In this document: positions 60,388 to 64,000 of the stretch, in pieces
Layout: every line of letters begins with the position of its first letter
Numbering within the stretch: position 1 is the stretch's first letter
DNA from: DATMRS01 sp035566015
Lineage (GTDB): Bacteria; Pseudomonadota; Alphaproteobacteria; Sphingomonadales; Sphingomonadaceae
Assembly (NCBI GenBank): GCA_035566015.1
Contig: DATMRS010000014.1
Span: 41,597 to 105,596 of the forward strand
Length of the DNA: 64,000 nucleotides
Direction: 5' to 3'
The notes under the pieces: model-generated
Told to the model about the DNA's origin: nothing
What the model saw: only the letters and a program-made list of their open reading frames with translations
Database searches by the model: none
Translations under genes and position numbers: made by a program

Positions 60388-61056
60388 ATGATCGACTTCC
60401 ACACGGCGGCGACGCCGAACGGGTATAAGGTTGCGATCATGCTTGAGGAATGCGGCTTTCCCTACACGCCGCATTTCCTCAACCTCGGCGCACAGGAGCA
60501 GAAGAAGCCCGAATTCCTCGCAATCAATCCGAACGGCCGCATCCCCGCGATCGTCGATCGCGAGGCGGGCAATCTGGCGATCTTCGAATCGGGCGCGATC
60601 CTGATCTATCTCGCGCGCAAGGCCGGCCGCTTCCTTCCCGCCGATCTGGCGGGCGAAACGCGGGTGATGCAATGGCTGATGTTCCAGATGTCGGGTGTGG
60701 GCCCGATGATGGGGCAGCTCAATGTCTTCCGCCGCTATTTTCCCGAACAGATACAAGCGGCGATCGAGCGGTATGACCGCGAATGCCATCGCCTGTTCGG
60801 CGTGCTCGACACGCATCTGGCGAACAGCGAATATCTGGCGGACGATTATTCGATCGCCGATATCGCTACCTGGCCCTGGATCAACGGCCATGAATGGTCG
60901 GGCGTGCCGATCGATCCCTATCCGCATCTCGCGCGCTGGCTGAATGCGATCGGTGAACGTCCAGCCGTGCAGCGCGGCCGCCATATCCCGCCCCGCCCGG
61001 ACATGAACAGCGAGCGCGGCAAGCTGGTCGCGTCGGGCCGCAACATGCTGGGCTGA
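60388..61056 (+). CDS. glutathione S-transferase family protein (Nu/YfcG-like)
   Basis: 222 residues. The N-terminal thioredoxin-like domain has TAATPNGYKVAIMLEECGFPYT; the Thr-Pro-Asn motif is typical of the Nu-class (YghU/YfcG), which bind two glutathiones and reduce disulfides. Then NPNGRIPAIVD and FESGAILIYLARKAG, and the C-terminal helical domain ending DYSIADIATWPWI. The next gene is glnD, 61 bases on. Confidence 0.88.
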   Translation: MIDFHTAATPNGYKVAIMLEECGFPYTPHFLNLGAQEQKKPEFLAINPNGRIPAIVDREAGNLAIFESGAILIYLARKAGRFLPADLAGETRVMQWLMFQMSGVGPMMGQLNVFRRYFPEQIQAAIERYDRECHRLFGVLDTHLANSEYLADDYSIADIATWPWINGHEWSGVPIDPYPHLARWLNAIGERPAVQRGRHIPPRPDMNSERGKLVASGRNMLG

Positions 61057-61117
61057 CGATCGGGAACGGACACGCGCCTCACTGGTGCTTTGCGCCGCGC
61101 GCGCTTATCTGATCGGG

Positions 61118-63883
61118 ATGGCAACCCGTTTCGACAGCATCGCCCATCGCCGCGCGATCATCGATCGACGCGACGTGGCGGAGAAGCTCGCCGCGCTCGA
61201 GCCCGACAGCCGTGATGCCGGCCGGCTACGCCAGCTTGCCGGGCCGGTGCTCAAGGCCGCGCTCGAAGCGGGCCGTGCCGAGATTGGCCGGCGGATCGAC
61301 CTGATGCCGACGCGGGGCAGTGAGGCGGCCGCATCCTACGCTTTCCTGACCGATCAGATATTGCGGCTGCTTTACGATTTCACCGTCAACCGCCTCTATC
61401 CGAACGGCAATCCCAGCGCGGCGGAGCGGATCGCGCTGATTGCCGTCGGCGGTTATGGGCGCGGCGAGATGGCGCCCTGTTCGGATGTCGACATCGCCTT
61501 CCTCACCCCCTGGAAGCAGACCGGCTGGGGTGAGCAGGTCATCGAATCGATGCTTTACATGCTGTGGGATCTGGGGCTGACGATCGGCCATTCCAGCCGT
61601 TCGCTGGACGATATGGTCCGCATGGCGAAAACCGATCTGACGATCCGCACCGCCTTGCTCGAATCGCGCTACGTCTGGGGCGACCAGGCCTTGTATGATG
61701 AGGCGATCCGCCGTTTCGATCGCGAGGTGGTGGCGGGCACCGCGCGCAGTTTCGTGACCGAAAAGCTGGCGGAAAGAAACGCGCGCCATCGCCGGATGGG
61801 GGACAGCCGCTATGTCGTCGAGCCCAATCTTAAGGAGGGCAAGGGCGGCCTGCGTGATCTCCATACCCTGTTCTGGATCGGCAAATATGTCCATCATGTC
61901 CGCTCGGTGTCGGAACTTGTCACCAAGGGGCTGCTCACGCGCAACGAGCTGAGGCAATTCCAGCAGGCCGAGAATTTTCTCTGGTCGGTGCGCTGCCATC
62001 TCCATCTCATCGCCAAACGCGCCGAGGAGCGGCTGACCTTCGACGTGCAGCCCGAGCTGGCACGACGGATGCACTATACCGATCGCCCGGGAAGCTCGGC
62101 GGTCGAGCGCTTCATGCGCCATTATTTCCTGATGGCGAAGCGGGTGGGCGACCTGACCGGCGTCTTCCTTGCCCATCTCGATGAAGAGTTTGCGGCGCGG
62201 GGGCGCCGGTTCGGCCTGCCCCGGCTTCGGCGCCGCCCGCGCAATCTCAACGGTTTCGTCCTCAACCGCGGGCGGCTGGAGGCGCCGGCCGACACCTTCT
62301 TCGCCGACGATCCCGTGCGTCTGGTCGAGATGTTCGCGATGGCCGACAAACATGGCCTCGAAATCCATCCGCTCACGATGCGGCAGGCCGCGCGCGACGT
62401 GAAGCTGATCGACAACAAGGTGCGCGAGGATTCGCGCGCCAACGCGCTGTTCCTCGACATTCTCACCTCGCCCCGCGATCCCGAAAAGGTGCTGCGCTGG
62501 ATGAATGAGGCGGGTGTTTTCGGCCGCTTCATTCCCGATTTCGGGCGCGTCGTCGCGCAGATGCAGTTCGATATGTACCACCATTATACGGTGGACGAGC
62601 ATACGATACAGGCGGTGGGCCTGCTCTCCCGGATGGAACGCGGCGATCTGGACGAGGATCATCCAATCGCCACCGATCTCGTCCGCAATATCCTTTCGCG
62701 CCGCGCGCTCTACGTCGCGGTGCTGCTGCACGACATCGCCAAGGGCCGGGGCGGCGATCACAGCATATTGGGCGCGGAAATCGCCGAGCGCCTCTGCCCA
62801 CGCCTCGGGCTGGCAGCGGCCGAGACGGAGATGGTGTCATGGTTGGTGCGTTATCACCTGCTGATGTCGACCACCGCCTTCCGCCGCGATCTGGCCGACT
62901 TCAAGACTGTGCTCGATTTCGCAACCGCCGTACAGAGCCCCGAGCGGCTGAAGCTGCTGCTACTGCTGACCGTCGTCGATATCCGCGCGGTAGGGCCCGG
63001 CGTGTGGAACGGCTGGAAGCGGCAGCTTCTCGCCGATCTCTACACCTCGGCCGAAGAAGTACTGCGGCTAGGCCACAAGCAGAAAGGCCGCCGCGAGCGG
63101 ATCGAGGCGAAGCAGGCGGTGCTACGCGAACGTCTCGGCTGGCCCACCGACATGTTCGACGCTTATGCCCGCCGGCTTTCCGAAAGCTATTGGGTGGCCG
63201 AGCCTGCCGACATACTCGAACGCAATGCGCGGCTGATCGCCGCAACCGATGGCGGCGCGCGTCCCCTTGCGATCGACGCCGCGCCGGACCCGGAGCGCGG
63301 GGCCACCCTCGTCACTCTTTATGCGGGCGATCATCCAGGGCTTTTCTATCGCATCGCCGGCGCGATCCATCTGGCGGGCGCCAGCATCATCGATGCGCGC
63401 ATCCACACGACGCGCGACGGAATGGCGATCGACAATATCCTCGTCCAGGACCCGTTCGGCCAACCTTTCGAAGAGCCTGCGCGGCTCCGCCGGCTCTGCG
63501 CGGGGATCGAGGATGCGATCGCCAATCGCAATCGGCTGGCCGACCGGCTGGCAGCCAAGCAGCCCGCCCGCACCCGCGCCAGCGCCTTCCATGTCGAGCC
63601 GCTGGTGCTGATCGATAATCATGCGTCGAACCGCTATACGGTCGTCGAGGTGAACGCGCATGATCGCCCTGCCCTGCTCGCCAACCTCGCGCATGCGCTG
63701 TTCCAGTCGAAGGTGACGATCCATTCGGCGCATATCGCCACCTATGGCGAGCGCGCGGTCGACACCTTCTATTTCACCGATCTGATCGGAGGGAAAGTAA
63801 CCGCACCCGCTCGCCTCAAATCCCTGGAACGCCGCCTGTTGGAGGCAGCGTCGGGGGCCACGATGGAAACCATCGCGGCCTAG
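61118..63883 (+). CDS. glnD: PII uridylyltransferase / uridylyl-removing enzyme
   Basis: 921 residues. The nucleotidyltransferase centre is GGYGRGEMAPCSDVDIAFL at about 110, the HD hydrolase part YVAVLLHDIAKGRGGDHS at about 535, and two ACT domains close the protein (TLYAGDHPGLFYRIAG; EVNAHDRPALLANLAHAL). It adds or removes UMP on PII by glutamine level, upstream of GlnE. ATG 61118 is family-like. The TAG stop is made from the target TA and the first G of the IS630 copy that follows, yet the C-terminus looks complete. Confidence 0.95.
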   Translation: MATRFDSIAHRRAIIDRRDVAEKLAALEPDSRDAGRLRQLAGPVLKAALEAGRAEIGRRIDLMPTRGSEAAASYAFLTDQILRLLYDFTVNRLYPNGNPSAAERIALIAVGGYGRGEMAPCSDVDIAFLTPWKQTGWGEQVIESMLYMLWDLGLTIGHSSRSLDDMVRMAKTDLTIRTALLESRYVWGDQALYDEAIRRFDREVVAGTARSFVTEKLAERNARHRRMGDSRYVVEPNLKEGKGGLRDLHTLFWIGKYVHHVRSVSELVTKGLLTRNELRQFQQAENFLWSVRCHLHLIAKRAEERLTFDVQPELARRMHYTDRPGSSAVERFMRHYFLMAKRVGDLTGVFLAHLDEEFAARGRRFGLPRLRRRPRNLNGFVLNRGRLEAPADTFFADDPVRLVEMFAMADKHGLEIHPLTMRQAARDVKLIDNKVREDSRANALFLDILTSPRDPEKVLRWMNEAGVFGRFIPDFGRVVAQMQFDMYHHYTVDEHTIQAVGLLSRMERGDLDEDHPIATDLVRNILSRRALYVAVLLHDIAKGRGGDHSILGAEIAERLCPRLGLAAAETEMVSWLVRYHLLMSTTAFRRDLADFKTVLDFATAVQSPERLKLLLLLTVVDIRAVGPGVWNGWKRQLLADLYTSAEEVLRLGHKQKGRRERIEAKQAVLRERLGWPTDMFDAYARRLSESYWVAEPADILERNARLIAATDGGARPLAIDAAPDPERGATLVTLYAGDHPGLFYRIAGAIHLAGASIIDARIHTTRDGMAIDNILVQDPFGQPFEEPARLRRLCAGIEDAIANRNRLADRLAAKQPARTRASAFHVEPLVLIDNHASNRYTVVEVNAHDRPALLANLAHALFQSKVTIHSAHIATYGERAVDTFYFTDLIGGKVTAPARLKSLERRLLEAASGATMETIAA

Positions 63884-64000
63884 ACTCGATTTCTGATTGA
63901 TTGAATCGGAATGGGGATTTCCAAGCTGGGGGAGTTCTGATTCAACCTGCTGGCTGGGTAGGAGGCCAGCAGGGATGGCGAGACCCTATTCGAATGATCT
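63883..64000 (+). mobile_element. second IS630 copy, 5' end only
   Basis: The first 118 bases of the element seen at 41578-42628, in the opposite orientation, cut by the window edge. The terminal GACTCGATTTCTGATTG and all following bases agree by eye. It follows the target TA at 63881-63882, which is also part of the glnD stop codon. Confidence 0.9.
63975..64000 (+). CDS. IS630-family transposase, N-terminal fragment
   Basis: ATG 63975 starts MARPYSND, identical to the transposase start at 42536. The frame is open to the window edge; the rest lies outside. Confidence 0.85.

Noticed and set aside
1..64000. CRISPR array, prophage or integrated element
   Set aside because: No spaced short repeats, no phage structural genes, no integrase; the only mobile DNA seen is IS630.

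Overview
The window is a gene-dense, GC-rich stretch of chromosome that looks like an alphaproteobacterium of the order Sphingomonadales (Sphingomonas, Sphingobium or a close relative). Support comes from a PhyR-NepR-EcfG general stress response locus, a tetrahydrofolate-dependent LigM-type O-demethylase, part of an exosortase-A (XrtA) exopolysaccharide locus, and the order tatA-tatB-tatC next to scpA-scpB, nagZ, a SPOR protein and argS. The assignment rests on gene content and protein resemblance seen by eye; no database search was run.

Layout. 1-8.4 kb: end of a Bcr/CflA-type drug transporter, an aldehyde dehydrogenase, then a leftward block with xthA, erpA, an M23 envelope peptidase, a DUF455 ferritin-like protein, a peroxiredoxin and glnE. 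8.5-13 kb: the general stress response locus (NepR-like protein, EcfG, a small membrane protein, PhyR, NepR, a PhyP-like sensor protein), followed by a candidate sRNA with C-rich loops and an entericidin-like lipoprotein. Sites matching the EcfG promoter consensus GGAAC-N16/17-CGTT lie in front of several of these. 13-19.5 kb: tatABC, scpAB, nagZ, SPOR protein, argS. 19.6-24 kb: REP-like repeat, dipeptide epimerase, PHB depolymerase, ABC exporter. 24-28.6 kb: nnrS and cydAB behind a palindromic operator, then an SDR. 28.7-34 kb: an EmrAB/NodT-type tripartite efflux operon with a divergent LysR regulator. 34-40.2 kb: a one-carbon module for aromatic O-demethylation (metF, ligM, purU, folD, folB) with an aromatic acid transporter. 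40.4-42.6 kb: a solitary mreB and a complete IS630-family element. 42.6-48.9 kb: alcohol dehydrogenase, SRPBCC protein, hemerythrin, two YkuD-type proteins, lipoprotein, glycine-zipper protein, cupin. 48.9-51.7 kb: def, recR, fmt, truA. 51.7-57.7 kb: part of an exosortase-A-associated locus, including an amidotransferase homologue that has lost both active sites. 57.7-63.9 kb: trxB, a hypothetical protein, an SDR, a glutathione transferase and glnD. The right edge holds the start of a second, inverted copy of the same IS630 element.

How it works together. The stress locus is wired to itself: phyR and nepR share overlapping EcfG-type promoters, and the small membrane gene upstream of ecfG has a perfect one. 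The same box recurs before the candidate sRNA (perfect), the entericidin-like gene, and between the hemerythrin and L,D-transpeptidase genes (one mismatch each). NnrS and cytochrome bd suggest nitric oxide tolerance. LigM takes methyl groups from lignin-type aromatics onto tetrahydrofolate; MetF, FolD and PurU can return that carbon to formate and free the cofactor. The window also carries both nitrogen-signalling enzymes GlnE and GlnD, far apart.

Most likely novelty: the EcfG-controlled C-rich-loop RNA at about 12,670-12,765, the pseudoenzyme amidotransferase at 51,725-53,482, and the two IS630 copies whose ends both sit in TAG stop codons.
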